Both the position numbers and the translations under genes were made by a program. Under the pieces are notes generated by a model. The model did not search any database, was not told the origin of the DNA, and saw only the letters and a list, made by a program, of their open reading frames with translations. From contig NZ_CCDM010000005.1 of the NCBI RefSeq assembly GCF_000750635.1, positions 248,001-312,000 on the forward strand: a stretch of DNA of 64,000 nt, read 5' to 3'. The stretch comes from Oceanobacillus jeddahensis (GTDB taxonomy: Bacteria; Bacillota; Bacilli; Bacillales; Amphibacillaceae). Shown here in pieces: positions 26,092 to 35,263 of the stretch. The first letter of the stretch is position 1, and each line of letters begins with the position of its first letter.

Positions 26092-26918
26092 AGCTTTTTG
26101 GAAAGCTAGTAAACTTTGAATTCAGACGGTTTTTACCGATTTATATTACGCTGCTTGCAGTTGTATTTTTGATACAGGCTGCCAGCGTGGTATTTCATGC
26201 TTTTGTGATGAAATCTGATATTACAGAAAGTGTTGTTAAATACGGAATGTCCAAAGAGCAATTCCTTTATGATAATGGCTTGGTTTCGATGGTGAATATA
26301 TTGCCGGGCTTTATGTTTACCATGCCTATTGTTATCGCTGCAGTAACTATATTTATCTATATTTTATTTATCTGGTATCGGGATTGGCTTGGAAAAAACA
26401 CGTTTATTTACCGTTTGCTGATGCTGCCGGTAAAACGTATTCAGTTATTCTTTTCCAAAGGAGCGGCGATTCTGATTTTTGTGTTTGGGCTGATTGCTTA
26501 CCAAATAGCTATTCTGCCTGTATTACAGCTCATTTTGAAAATGATAATCCCGGTTGATTACCGGCAGGATTTAACCGCTCAGGGGATGATCAGAAGCTTT
26601 TATTATTTGAAACTTCTGCTTCCGGAGCATTTTATTGATTTTATTATTAATTATAGTTTTGGAATATCTTTCGTGATTTTATTGTTTACCATGATTTTAA
26701 TTGAACGAAGCTACCGTTTCCGAGGAATAATTATGGCTGCCTTTTATGGAATTGGAGCACTGATTCTTGTATTTTCTCCATATATTTTACAGGTAATCTT
26801 GGAGGGCTACTTTTATGAAAACGAACTTTTATGGATGCAATTTGCAATAGCAATTATCGTTTCCATTATTTCGATTTTCTTCAGTAATCATTTGTTAAAT
26901 AGAAAGATAAGGGTGTGA
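26088..26918 (+). CDS. ABC transporter permease, YtrC/BcrB-like
   Basis: A 276-residue membrane protein with six or seven predicted segments, including one at residues 15-38 and a pair near the C-terminus. It overlaps the ATPase gene by 4 bases (ATGA) and would form the channel of the same exporter. No conserved motif allows a substrate call. The context matches GntR-regulated exporters induced by envelope stress. Confidence 0.8.
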   Translation: MKLFGKLVNFEFRRFLPIYITLLAVVFLIQAASVVFHAFVMKSDITESVVKYGMSKEQFLYDNGLVSMVNILPGFMFTMPIVIAAVTIFIYILFIWYRDWLGKNTFIYRLLMLPVKRIQLFFSKGAAILIFVFGLIAYQIAILPVLQLILKMIIPVDYRQDLTAQGMIRSFYYLKLLLPEHFIDFIINYSFGISFVILLFTMILIERSYRFRGIIMAAFYGIGALILVFSPYILQVILEGYFYENELLWMQFAIAIIVSIISIFFSNHLLNRKIRV

Positions 26919-26923
26919 TAGAG

Positions 26924-28174
26924 ATGAATCATTTCAAACGTTATACTGTCATATATGTTGCATTAATTTTCATCTCGGTTATCATCATTGGATTTTATGT
27001 CATGGATAATAAAGAGATTGATTTTAACTGGAAAACAGTATCAGGGGACGAAGAGGTTGTAGAAGATGTTTTAATATTTGGAGACGGGCAAAACAATCCA
27101 AATATGGCTTCGCGTTACACTATGATGCCAGATCCTTTTCGGTTATCAATCGATGAATCAAAGAGGATAGAAAATCCGAGAGGAACCCTTTATGGCTGGA
27201 ACTATCAAGACCAGCAAATGGAGGAATATGTAAATGAGTATAAAGACTTTATGCGTGGAAAATACTATTGGGCAGAGAATTTTACAGAAACAGATAATCA
27301 GCTAATCTATGTAGATGAAGATGATTTAGGATGGGATTTCGATGAACAGAATACACTTCAAGTAGAAGTACTTGATAAGGAAACAAAAGAAGAAACCGGA
27401 TTCGATATACCTATCGAAGAAAACCTTCAAGTATATGGAGTGGACTCAACAGATGTTCATGATGATAAATTGTATGTCCATTTATTTATAGAAGGACAAT
27501 TTAATGAGCGTACAGATATTTACGAGGATGAAAGCGCGATTCTTGTCATTGATCTAAATAATCAAAGCTTAGAAGATATCAAGTTTCCAGACAAAGATAA
27601 TGAACAAAAAGAGGATGTATTTGCTACTTTAAACTTTAGGGACAGTGGTTTGATCGATGGGGAGATGAACTATCTCTATACTTATGATGAATATCAGGTA
27701 ACGCAAGATGGAGGCTATCAAGGAGACTATCCGGTCAAGTATGAATTGCGTCTATATAATGTAGATGAAGATCGTTTCAAATCAATCAATCTATTAGAAG
27801 AAAACGTGTATGCAAGTGATTACCTTCAAATTTATGATAATGCGGTTTATTCAGGTGTACTGCAGGGATCAAATTATACTTTAACAAAATTTGATAAGAA
27901 TTTAGAGGAGCAGGGAGCTGTTTTTGACGAAAATGTGTTGAATGGTGATTTAGAAGTAGGGCAAGAGGACCTATACCCATTAACAAACGTTCATAACGGT
28001 AATTTTTATATTGTGTTTCCTGCATTTTCAACAATGGCTGTAACGGATATTTCAATTAGCGCGTTTAATCTGGAAACAGGGGAGAATGTTTACGAGGGAA
28101 TTATTCAAGCAGAAGATTCTATGAACCAGTACCAGCATTTTGATTTGTATCAGTTAGAATTTAAGAATGAGTAA
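26924..28174 (+). CDS. Membrane-anchored extracellular protein, last gene of the ABC operon
   Basis: A 416-residue protein with one N-terminal membrane segment (residues 7-27) and a large, acidic extracellular region rich in beta-type segments and repeated Asp/Glu-Tyr blocks. Repeats such as VHDDKLYVHLFIEG and IYDNAVYSGVLQG suggest a beta-propeller-like fold; this is a reading of pattern, not a family match. I do not recognise the family. The ATG at 26924 follows AAGGGTG; a GTG at 26915 overlaps the permease stop. Placement suggests it works outside the cell with the ABC transporter. Confidence 0.65.
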   Translation: MNHFKRYTVIYVALIFISVIIIGFYVMDNKEIDFNWKTVSGDEEVVEDVLIFGDGQNNPNMASRYTMMPDPFRLSIDESKRIENPRGTLYGWNYQDQQMEEYVNEYKDFMRGKYYWAENFTETDNQLIYVDEDDLGWDFDEQNTLQVEVLDKETKEETGFDIPIEENLQVYGVDSTDVHDDKLYVHLFIEGQFNERTDIYEDESAILVIDLNNQSLEDIKFPDKDNEQKEDVFATLNFRDSGLIDGEMNYLYTYDEYQVTQDGGYQGDYPVKYELRLYNVDEDRFKSINLLEENVYASDYLQIYDNAVYSGVLQGSNYTLTKFDKNLEEQGAVFDENVLNGDLEVGQEDLYPLTNVHNGNFYIVFPAFSTMAVTDISISAFNLETGENVYEGIIQAEDSMNQYQHFDLYQLEFKNE

Positions 28175-28178
28175 AAAT

Positions 28179-28215
28179 AAAAGCGGAATAGAGGCTTCCT
28201 TTATTCCGCTTTTTA
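28179..28215 (+). terminator. Terminator of the GntR-ABC operon
   Basis: AAAAGCGGAATA (28179-28190) pairs with TATTCCGCTTTT (28202-28213). The final T run merges with the start of the adjacent repeat. Confidence 0.87.
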
Positions 28216-28434
28216 TCGCGGAGAACTTTCCGTAAAACTCTCGTCTCCAAATAAAGCGTAAGAATAAATTTATGTAGGCGGGAGATCAGGTGAGCTAACT
28301 CCCTGAATCACTTAGGCTAACTCAGTGAGAGAAGAACGGCAGACTAAGTTCGCGATGTCCTGGGGTTGCGGTTACTCGTTCCATTGTAAAGAGTTGTGTG
28401 TCGAAAACTCCCACAGAGTGAAGTTTTGTTTTAT
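28212..28434 (+). repeat. Dispersed repeat family 1, long copy B
   Basis: Starts TTTATCGCGGAGAACTT and ends GTGAAGTTTTGTTTTAT. It includes the extra module AGTTCGCGATGTCCTGGGG and GGTTGCGGTTACTCGTTCC, shared with the copy at 48309. It abuts the terminator on its left and reaches to 16 bases before the VanZ start on its right, so it may carry the VanZ promoter region. Confidence 0.8.
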
Positions 28435-28449
28435 CAGGAAGGAAAAGTG

Positions 28450-28995
28450 GTGATTTATTTGCTTTTAGATATTGTACAGCTCAGTTTTATGATTATACCG
28501 ATCTTGATCATCTACACAGCATATAAACTGATCAGGAAACGGTTTAATTATCTGTTTACAGAGATTATTCATATGGTGTTTATATGTTATCTCTTTATTT
28601 TAATCTACATTGTCTGGTTTTCTATGCCAGTAACATTCGAATACATAACGATCAATGTAATACCTTTTCATACGATAGCAGGATATGTGACTGAAATTTT
28701 TGCAGGGGATCTTTCAATTAAAATTATTGCGTCTAATTTGTTAGGGAATGTTTTGCTTACTATGCCAATGGGGATTTATCTGTATTTTAATCGTATTTCT
28801 TTAAACACGACAACAGCCGCAGCGATTTTGGTTCCTATCATTATTGAATTGGGGCAGCTTTTGCTTCACTATATAGGATTTGCAACGAGGTCAGTAGATA
28901 TCGATGACATTATCCTAAACTTTGCAGGAATGTTAATTGGTTATTATCTTGCTAAGCTCTGTAAGTTTGTGAAAAAATCAAAATATATCGACTAA
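28450..28995 (+). CDS. VanZ family membrane protein
   Basis: A 181-residue protein with about five membrane segments. The VanZ features NVIPFHTI, NLLGNVLLTMPMGIYL and the C-terminal ATRSVDIDDIILNFAGMLIG are clear. VanZ proteins are linked to teicoplanin tolerance in one context, but most have no known role. The start is uncertain: GTG 28450 lies 6 bases after AAGGA. The frame stays open upstream into the repeat at 28212, which is unlikely to be coding. Confidence 0.8.
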   Translation: MIYLLLDIVQLSFMIIPILIIYTAYKLIRKRFNYLFTEIIHMVFICYLFILIYIVWFSMPVTFEYITINVIPFHTIAGYVTEIFAGDLSIKIIASNLLGNVLLTMPMGIYLYFNRISLNTTTAAAILVPIIIELGQLLLHYIGFATRSVDIDDIILNFAGMLIGYYLAKLCKFVKKSKYID

Positions 28996-29026
28996 TTGAT
29001 TAATAAGAAAAATATGTACTATGTAT

Positions 29027-29068
29027 AAACCGCCTCAGCTCCATAATTAAAGGAGCTGAGGCGGTTTT
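29027..29068. terminator. Terminator between VanZ and a small minus-strand gene
   Basis: A 16-bp perfect stem AAACCGCCTCAGCTCC/GGAGCTGAGGCGGTTT with a 9-base loop and T run. It lies between convergent genes and could serve both. Confidence 0.88.
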
Positions 29069-29075
29069 GCAATTA

Positions 29076-29201
29076 TTATCTGATGCCGGCACGGATTGTT
29101 TCGTATTGAACAGCCAGACGTTCACGTAGTAAATGCTCTTCATTTTGCATATAAACATCTTGCTGTGCTTTGCGCTTGCTTTTAAAAAGTTTCTTTAGCA
29201 T
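29076..29201 (-). CDS. Small basic protein, 41 residues, unknown
   Basis: An ATG with AAGGTGA five bases upstream opens a 41-residue frame starting MLKKLFKSKRKAQQDVYMQN and ending YETIRAGIR. The N-terminal third is strongly basic, the rest a likely amphipathic helix. It is followed 8 bases later by the shared terminator at 29027. Ribosome site, composition and terminator favour a real gene. Similar short basic proteins occur in Bacillaceae, but I cannot name the family. Confidence 0.6.
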   Translation of the reverse strand: MLKKLFKSKRKAQQDVYMQNEEHLLRERLAVQYETIRAGIR

Positions 29202-29717
29202 GTAGTTCACCTTCTTATATTTATTTAAAAATGACCGGTCAATTTCTTAATGTATGTGAAGCTTAAGGAAAAGATGTGTATTTTTATTGGATATAAGCTA
29301 TAAACACAGTTTTACAGTTACCATCATGTACAAATTCGATCATGGTGGTGTATCCTGCTATCCATCTGATTCTTGCAGCTTGATTTTGGCACACACATAA
29401 TAGACAGCTTTTCATTTACTGATTGTATTCAGTAAAATAAACTGTCTAATCGGAGTACCTCAATGTAGTAATCAATCTTCCATTTATATCCTGCATTTTA
29501 AAAGTGGAAAGTTGATTTATTAAAACTGACTGGTTAGCCTTTTAAGATATTACACGAATCGATATTAATAAACAAGGAATATGCTTCAATAAATTTCTCC
29601 ACCTTCCTCACTTAAGAATAAGCATATATATTTTGCTATTTCAGGATTATCAAGTTCTTCTTTATTGTGCTTGCTTTTAGTCAAATCAGCTTTTTTTTGA
29701 ACGAATGATAGTGCATA

Positions 29718-29846
29718 GCTCCGCTCCAGCCAACCACTCCGCTTTCCATGGGGACGGCTTCAGCTAACTTGAAAAGAAGACCGCTTTTCAAGTGGATCTT
29801 CAGCTCGCCCTGTTCCCATAGGAGTCTACGTGGTTGGCCTCCGCTT
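29718..29846 (-). repeat. Bacillaceae-type GC-rich repeat box, left copy
   Basis: Runs from CTCCGCTCCAGCCAACCACT to GGTTGGCCTCCGCTT, with CTTGAAAAG/CTTTTCAAG able to pair inside. The pattern of a GGAGTCTACGTGGTTGG end and a CTTCAGCT core resembles dispersed boxes common in Bacillaceae genomes. It is in opposite orientation to the copy at 30113. Confidence 0.6.
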
Positions 29847-30112
29847 AATTAGGATTCTACAAAGAATGAAAGAAATAACATTCTGTTGGGGTGGACGAAA
29901 TAGTATAACTATCGCTTGATGACACGATTATTCCGTTATTTTAAATAGCTGGTTTACCAGTTCGAATCAAAACAGCGTGGATAGTTAACATCAAGAATAA
30001 CTTTCATGCACAGAACGTAATCTTAGTGGAACTTTTACCATGCAGCATAAAAAATATGTTCTGCCTGATCTACCTTTTATTTGTTCAACTATTTCACATA
30101 TAGAGCACCTAA

Positions 30113-30345
30113 CCAGCGGAGGCGGACCGTTTTGACTCCTGAGGGATCAGCACCATCTGAAGATCCACTTTTGCCAAGCGATCTTCTTGGCAAAAGTTAG
30201 CTGAAGAGCGTGCCCCGAGGCAGACTAAAGTCGCAACGTCCTGGGGTTGGGGCTGTGATTACTCGCCCCATCGAAGAGCTTTTGCGATTACACACCCCAT
30301 CAAAACCGTTGTACGTCGGAAAGCAAAACGATCCGCCGCAGCGGT
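30113..30345 (+). repeat. Bacillaceae-type GC-rich repeat box, right copy, with a family 2 module
   Basis: Starts CCAGCGGAGGCGGACCG, contains CTGAAGATCCACTTTTGCC and GGCAAAAGTTAGCTGAAG, and ends near ATCCGCCGCAGCGG. The segment GTCCTGGGGTTGGGGCTG and GATTACTCGCCCCATCG is the same module found in repeat families 1 and 2, so this box has itself been invaded or recombined. Confidence 0.6.
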
Positions 30346-30580
30346 ATTTTACACTTCACCTGCTATTCTTAATCAAGGGAGTTATCGAAAGAACAATCAA
30401 CTCCTGTTTTTATGAAAATGAAGTTACTTTTTAATATGAGAAAGTTGATTAAATTCAAAAAATGATGGCTGGGAAGTTTCACTTTATGTTATAAAAGTGG
30501 AAATTCATTCTGAAGTTTTTCGCACCTCTTCCGTAAAATAAATTTTAAATAACTCACTATCCCCCAAAAGCACTAAAAGC

Positions 30581-30615
30581 AAAAAAAACAGGAGCTGCGT
30601 GTGGCGAACAGCTCC
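30581..30615 (-). terminator. Strong minus-strand terminator without an obvious gene
   Basis: On the minus strand GGAGCTG and CAGCTCC form a stem with an 11-base loop, followed by TGTTTTTTTT. The nearest upstream gene is trpA, ending 227 bases away, beyond another hairpin. It may be the real end of the trp transcript or the end of a small RNA. Confidence 0.75.
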
Positions 30616-30786
30616 TTCAAGGCATGGGTTGTTGTGATGGTTTGAATCAATGACAACGTTGTCTAGATTCTAATATAGTTTATGCGATAACAAAGTGGTT
30701 GTCTCGTCACTTATATCAATGCAAACATACATTTATTGCGGATTAGCAGCTAATAAATGCCCAATTTGTTTGGACTTAAAGGATAT

Positions 30787-30824
30787 GTGTCACAAAGGCG
30801 TTGCAAACTTAGCCTTTGTGACAC
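30787..30824 (-). terminator. Hairpin directly after trpA
   Basis: A perfect 13-bp stem GTGTCACAAAGGC (30787-30799) and GCCTTTGTGACAC (30812-30824), 18 bases after the trpA stop. No T run follows on the minus strand, so it may stabilise the mRNA end rather than terminate fully. Confidence 0.5.
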
Positions 30825-30841
30825 GTTAGGAAAATTTTTCT

Positions 30842-31618
30842 TTATTGAATCGTCTCGCTAATCAATTCCTTAATTTCAGATTGCTTTTCCTCTGTAAACA
30901 AGTGGACAATCTTACTGCCGACAATCACACCATCACAATAAGAAGCCAACGATTTTGCCTGATCTGGATTAGAAATGCCAAATCCTGCTAAAACTGGAAC
31001 ATTGCTTAATGCGGTTAACCTTTTTAAGTAATTTAGCGTATTTTTATCATGTTGTTGACGTTCTCCAGTTGTACCGTTAACAGAAACAGCGTACAGAAAT
31101 CCTTCTGAAATTTGGGCAATTCTTTTTAAACGCTCATCTGGACTTGTCATCGCTGCTAAACGGATGAAGGAGATCGAATTATCAGAAAGGGCAGCTGCAA
31201 TTTCTTTTTCCTCTTCCATTGGAATATCTGGAATAATGATCCCATCCACTCCTGCAGTATCGCAGTCTTTTGCGAACTGTTCGTAGCCATAGTTCCAAAT
31301 CGGATTAATATAGGTCATCAAAATAATCGGGATGTTCCGTGTTTCTTTTTGTTTTCTGACCTCATCCAAAACCAGCTTTAGTGTTGTTCCTTCTCGTAAC
31401 GCTCGTAAGCCGGCATCCTGAATAACAGGACCATCAGCTACTGGATCGGAAAAAGGGATTCCTAATTCAATAGCAGATGCACCGCATTCTTCTAGAAAAT
31501 GGATACGTTCATTGATTTGGTTGATTCCTCCGTCACCTGCCATCATATAAGGAACGAATAGAGGCTTTCCAGTTGCTTTTATCTGATTTAGTTTATTTTC
31601 CAGTTTATGCTTTCCCAT
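30842..31618 (-). CDS. trpA: Tryptophan synthase alpha subunit
   Basis: A 258-residue TIM barrel. [29 protein letters not shown] with the catalytic Glu and Asp, and [12 protein letters not shown] are intact. It releases indole from indole-glycerol phosphate and passes it to TrpB. The ATG at 31618 follows GGAGGAGG; the start overlaps the trpB end by 14 bases. Last gene of the trp operon. Confidence 0.95.
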   Translation of the reverse strand: MGKHKLENKLNQIKATGKPLFVPYMMAGDGGINQINERIHFLEECGASAIELGIPFSDPVADGPVIQDAGLRALREGTTLKLVLDEVRKQKETRNIPIILMTYINPIWNYGYEQFAKDCDTAGVDGIIIPDIPMEEEKEIAAALSDNSISFIRLAAMTSPDERLKRIAQISEGFLYAVSVNGTTGERQQHDKNTLNYLKRLTALSNVPVLAGFGISNPDQAKSLASYCDGVIVGSKIVHLFTEEKQSEIKELISETIQ

Positions 31619-32816
31619 TGGAATCCTCCTCCAGTTTTGCTTTGACCTGTTCCACATCTTTATCTCCACGTCCAGATAGGCAGATAACCATTGACTCTTC
31701 AGTAGACATTCCTTTTGCAAGTTTGCAAGCATAAGCAACAGCATGCGCGCTTTCCAAAGCAGGAATAATACCTTCTAATTTGGCAAGTAATTGAAAAGCT
31801 TCTAAAGCTTCTTCGTCTGTAATGGAAGGGTAACTAACCCGGCCGGTATCATGTAAATGACTATGTTCAGGTCCAATGCCAGGATAATCTAAACCAGCAG
31901 AAATAGAGGCTGCTTCCTGAATTTGTCCGGCTTCATCCTGTAATAAATAAGTAAATGTACCGTGTAACATGCCGGGAGATCCACCGGTTAAAGTAGCAGC
32001 ATGTTCATTCGTATCGACGCCTTTACCTGCTGCTTCGACACCAAATAAATTAACTTCTCTATCTTCTACAAACGGATAGAACATTCCCATCGCATTGCTG
32101 CCGCCGCCTACGCAGGCTACGATTGCATCTGGAAGCTTTCCTTGTTTTTCAAGGCTTTGCTGTTTGGTTTCTGAGCCAATCACGGATTGGAAGTCCCGGA
32201 CAATACGCGGGAAAGGATGCGGCCCGACAACTGAACCGATAATATAATGGGTATCATGGACATTATTTACCCAATAGCGCAAGGCTTCGTTCACTGCATC
32301 CTTTAAAGTAGCGCTGCCTTGAGAAACGCTGACCACTTTTGCACCTAAAAGCTCCATGCGAAAGACATTGAGCTTCTGCCTCTTGACGTCTTCCGCTCCC
32401 ATAAAAATGATGCAATCCAGGCCAAGCAGAGAACAAACAGTTGCTGTAGCTACGCCGTGCTGTCCAGCGCCTGTCTCAGCAACGACTTTCTTTTTACCCA
32501 TCCGTAAAGTTAAGAGCGCTTGCCCGATGGTATTATTAATTTTATGTGCACCAGTGTGGTTAAGGTCTTCTCGTTTTAAGTAGATTTTAGGTCCGCCTAG
32601 ATGCTTGCTTAATTGTTCTGCTTCATACAAGGGAGTTGTTCTACCAATGTATTCTGTCAGATAATTATTTAATTCCTTTTGAAAAGAAGAATCTTTTTTT
32701 GCTGCTTCATAAGCTTCTTCAAGCTCTAAGACAGCCGGCATAAGTAATTCAGGTACATATCTGCCGCCGAATTTACCGTATTTTCCGGAGACATCTGGAA
32801 ATGTATATGATTGCAT
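31605..32816 (-). CDS. trpB: Tryptophan synthase beta subunit
   Basis: A 403-residue PLP enzyme of the TrpB1 type. The PLP lysine lies in [16 protein letters not shown], the catalytic Glu in [13 protein letters not shown], and the phosphate loop is GGGSNAMG. It joins indole and serine to give tryptophan in the alpha2-beta2 complex. The ATG at 32816 follows AAAGGA and lies 4 bases after the trpF stop; the TTG at 32834 is inside trpF and rejected. Confidence 0.96.
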   Translation of the reverse strand: MQSYTFPDVSGKYGKFGGRYVPELLMPAVLELEEAYEAAKKDSSFQKELNNYLTEYIGRTTPLYEAEQLSKHLGGPKIYLKREDLNHTGAHKINNTIGQALLTLRMGKKKVVAETGAGQHGVATATVCSLLGLDCIIFMGAEDVKRQKLNVFRMELLGAKVVSVSQGSATLKDAVNEALRYWVNNVHDTHYIIGSVVGPHPFPRIVRDFQSVIGSETKQQSLEKQGKLPDAIVACVGGGSNAMGMFYPFVEDREVNLFGVEAAGKGVDTNEHAATLTGGSPGMLHGTFTYLLQDEAGQIQEAASISAGLDYPGIGPEHSHLHDTGRVSYPSITDEEALEAFQLLAKLEGIIPALESAHAVAYACKLAKGMSTEESMVICLSGRGDKDVEQVKAKLEEDSNGKA

Positions 32817-32820
32817 GTTA

Positions 32821-33438
32821 TCAATTCCTTTCAATAGTTCTTTTTGCTGCTTGGATAAATGCTTTTATTTTATCCGGGTCTTTTTTTCCATCTGTTTCAA
32901 CACCACTGGAAACATCCACACCGCTAGGGTTTACTAGCTGAATAGCTTCTGCAACATTTTCCGGTGTGAGTCCTCCAGCTAAAATCAGCTGATTGAAGAA
33001 CGTATGACCTTTTAACATGGACCAGTTAAATGAAATTCCGTTTCCTCCATGTGCATGGGGAAGGGGAGGACTGTCCATTAACAGGTAAGAAGCAGCATCA
33101 TATTGCGCTGCTTTTTTTATTCCTTCCTCTGTACCTGGAAGGGATTTAATGACTGGTAATGTAAGGCTGCTGACTGTTTCGGCAGATTCTTCTCCGTGCA
33201 GCTGGATCAAATCAAGACCGGTTATCCGGGCGATTTTTTCTATTTCCTGGACATCTTTATTTACAAAGACGCCAACACTTTTTACATGCTCGGGCAGGGC
33301 TGCAATAATTTTTCGGGCTTGATCTGCTGAAATTTCTCTTTTACTTTTAGCAAACACAAACCCTAAAAAGTCTGCGCCGGCCTGGACAGCAGTTTCTGCT
33401 ATTTCAGAAGAAGTGATCCCGCAGATTTTAATGAGCAT
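32821..33438 (-). CDS. trpF: Phosphoribosylanthranilate isomerase
   Basis: A 205-residue TIM barrel starting [12 protein letters not shown] with the catalytic Cys. [19 protein letters not shown] and [10 protein letters not shown] are typical, and the catalytic Asp lies in GVDVSSGVE. It converts phosphoribosylanthranilate to CdRP. The ATG lies one base after the trpC stop and uses a ribosome site within the trpC end. Confidence 0.94.
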   Translation of the reverse strand: MLIKICGITSSEIAETAVQAGADFLGFVFAKSKREISADQARKIIAALPEHVKSVGVFVNKDVQEIEKIARITGLDLIQLHGEESAETVSSLTLPVIKSLPGTEEGIKKAAQYDAASYLLMDSPPLPHAHGGNGISFNWSMLKGHTFFNQLILAGGLTPENVAEAIQLVNPSGVDVSSGVETDGKKDPDKIKAFIQAAKRTIERN

Positions 33439-33439
33439 T

Positions 33440-34237
33440 TCAGAAAGCTCCTTTCGCGGAGGAAGACAAAGGTACTTGTAGTAGTGCCTGCATATCTTTT
33501 TCCACATTTTCCGAACGCATCAATGTTTCGCCAACCAGTATGGTATTAGCACCGGCATTTCTTGCTAGCTCTGCATCTTCTTTTGTCCGCATTCCACTCT
33601 CACTGATGATCGTAAGGCCATTTTCATCGATTTGCTGAACAAGCTCCGTCGTTGTCTGCAAATCGACTTCAAAGGTCTTTAAATTTCGATTATTGATCCC
33701 GATGATTTTGGGGCTAACGGTTAGAGCATCTTTTAATTCATCCGCATTATGCACTTCACAGAGTACCTCAAGCCCTTGCTCGGTTGCATAATTATAAAGA
33801 CGTTGGAACCGTTCAAGCGGAAGTGCGGCGAGGATTAATAAAATAATGGATGCACCAGCATTTTTTGCATCATCAATTTGAATTTCATCAATCGTAAAAT
33901 CTTTACACAGGACTGGAATGGATACAGCTTCACTGACTGCCTTGAGATCATTCAATGAACCGTGAAAAAAGCTTTCATCGGTTAAAACAGAAATTGCAGC
34001 TGCACCCGATTGTTCATATTGCTTTGCTTGCTCAAGAATATCCACATTCATTTGAATCGCACCTTTAGAAGGAGAAGCCCGTTTGATTTCTGCGATAATA
34101 GATATATGATCAGCCGCATGAACACTTTTATGGAGCGAGTAAATTGGATTTTTTCGAGTATGTTTTCCAAATGTTTGTAATTTACGTTCAGTTACTTCTT
34201 GTTTTTTCTTATCAATAATTTTTTCTAAAAAAGTCAT
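33440..34237 (-). CDS. trpC: Indole-3-glycerol phosphate synthase
   Basis: A 265-residue TIM barrel. IIAEIKRASPSKGAI carries the catalytic Glu and Lys; SVLTDESFFHGSL, PVLCKDFTID, IGINNRNLKTFEVD and SESGMRTKED are conserved. It closes the indole ring from CdRP. The start directly adjoins the trpD stop, with AGGTGG in the trpD end. Confidence 0.95.
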   Translation of the reverse strand: MTFLEKIIDKKKQEVTERKLQTFGKHTRKNPIYSLHKSVHAADHISIIAEIKRASPSKGAIQMNVDILEQAKQYEQSGAAAISVLTDESFFHGSLNDLKAVSEAVSIPVLCKDFTIDEIQIDDAKNAGASIILLILAALPLERFQRLYNYATEQGLEVLCEVHNADELKDALTVSPKIIGINNRNLKTFEVDLQTTTELVQQIDENGLTIISESGMRTKEDAELARNAGANTILVGETLMRSENVEKDMQALLQVPLSSSAKGAF

Positions 34238-35263
34238 TTATACCACCTCATGTTCTGCTTCTTGGCTATATTGAACTAACATATCTAACCTTGCTTTGGC
34301 TTTTCCGGAGAATACACTGCTTCGAGCGACTTCCACACCATCTTTTATGGAATGTACATGCCCGATGGCGAATAAAGCAATTGCGACATTAAAAAGGACA
34401 GTATCCAGATAAGCTCCAGGCTCACCGTTTAATACAGAACGCAGGATTTCTGCATTTTGTACCGCATTGCCGCCTTCAATTTCCTTATTGGTATATACGG
34501 ATAATCCTACCTCTTCTGGATGAATAGTTCCTTCTTTTAATTCATTTTCTTCCAGCAAAATATATTTGTTTTCACCTTGCAGAGAGGCCTCATCCATTCC
34601 TCCTGCACCGTGAATAACAAGAGCGCGTTTTCGACCGAGTGTTTGTAGAGATTTTGCTACGATTGGCAATGCCTTATTGGAGTACACACCAACTAGCTGT
34701 GAATGTAAAGCAACTGGATTTGTCAAAGGGCCTACTAAGTTGAAAATGGTCGGTGTCCGAAGTTGTTGACGTACGCCTGCAATTTGCTTCAAGGTAGGGT
34801 GAACATGCTGTGCGAATAAAAAGGCAATTTGATTTTCCTGAAGCATATATTTCATTTGCGGTTTCGTCAAATTAAGGGAAACTCCCAGTTCTTCTAATAC
34901 ATCTGCACTGCCCGTTTGACTGGAAACACGGCGGTTTCCATGCTTGGCAACTGTAACACCGGCACCGGCTAAGACAAAAGCTGCACAAGTGCTGATATTA
35001 AAGCTGTTTGATCTGTCTCCACCAGTTCCACAGTTATCCATTGCCGGAATATCCAGTTCAAACTGGAAAGGGGAGTTAGTATGAATCACTTCTGCTAAGC
35101 CAGCTAACTCTTCTGCTGTCGGTTGCTTCAATTTTAAAGCAACTAATATAGCAGACAGCTCCGTATCGGAAACATCTTCTTGAAAGCAGGCGTTAAATAA
35201 TGCCTTTGTTTCTTCAAATGACAAGTTATTTCCTTCAAGTAATTGATTAAAATGTGGTTTCAT
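34238..35263 (-). CDS. trpD: Anthranilate phosphoribosyltransferase
   Basis: A 341-residue enzyme. The PRPP-binding loop is DNCGTGGDRSNSFNIS; KHGNRRVSSQTGSADVLEEL and GPLTNP are typical. It adds phosphoribose to anthranilate. Its ATG overlaps the trpG stop by four bases, so translation is coupled. Confidence 0.95.
   Translation of the reverse strand: MKPHFNQLLEGNNLSFEETKALFNACFQEDVSDTELSAILVALKLKQPTAEELAGLAEVIHTNSPFQFELDIPAMDNCGTGGDRSNSFNISTCAAFVLAGAGVTVAKHGNRRVSSQTGSADVLEELGVSLNLTKPQMKYMLQENQIAFLFAQHVHPTLKQIAGVRQQLRTPTIFNLVGPLTNPVALHSQLVGVYSNKALPIVAKSLQTLGRKRALVIHGAGGMDEASLQGENKYILLEENELKEGTIHPEEVGLSVYTNKEIEGGNAVQNAEILRSVLNGEPGAYLDTVLFNVAIALFAIGHVHSIKDGVEVARSSVFSGKAKARLDMLVQYSQEAEHEVV

Larger units (their letters stand above)
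29597..30449. repeat. Copy of the AACTTTC-ended element, opened by about 640 bp of other repeats
   Basis: The left part (29597-29690, with AAGAATAAGCATATATATTT and TTATTGTGCTTG) and the right part (30346-30449, with AATCAAGGGAGTTATC and GAAAGTTGATT) match the two halves of the compact element at 52937-53142. Between them lie two inverted, GC-richer boxes and unmatched DNA. No credible gene was found from 29202 to 30841. Confidence 0.6.

Noticed and set aside
28396-28449. Extended N-terminus of the VanZ protein
   Set aside because: These codons fall in a dispersed repeat (28212-28434) that is non-coding elsewhere; a GTG with a ribosome site lies just after it.
30210-30434. 74-codon frame with an Arg/Pro-rich start
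   Set aside because: It lies across repeat units that recur elsewhere without this frame, and has no ribosome site.
29202-30841. Possible CRISPR array because of many short repeats
   Set aside because: Repeat units are irregular in length and spacing, inverted and nested; no cas genes are present.
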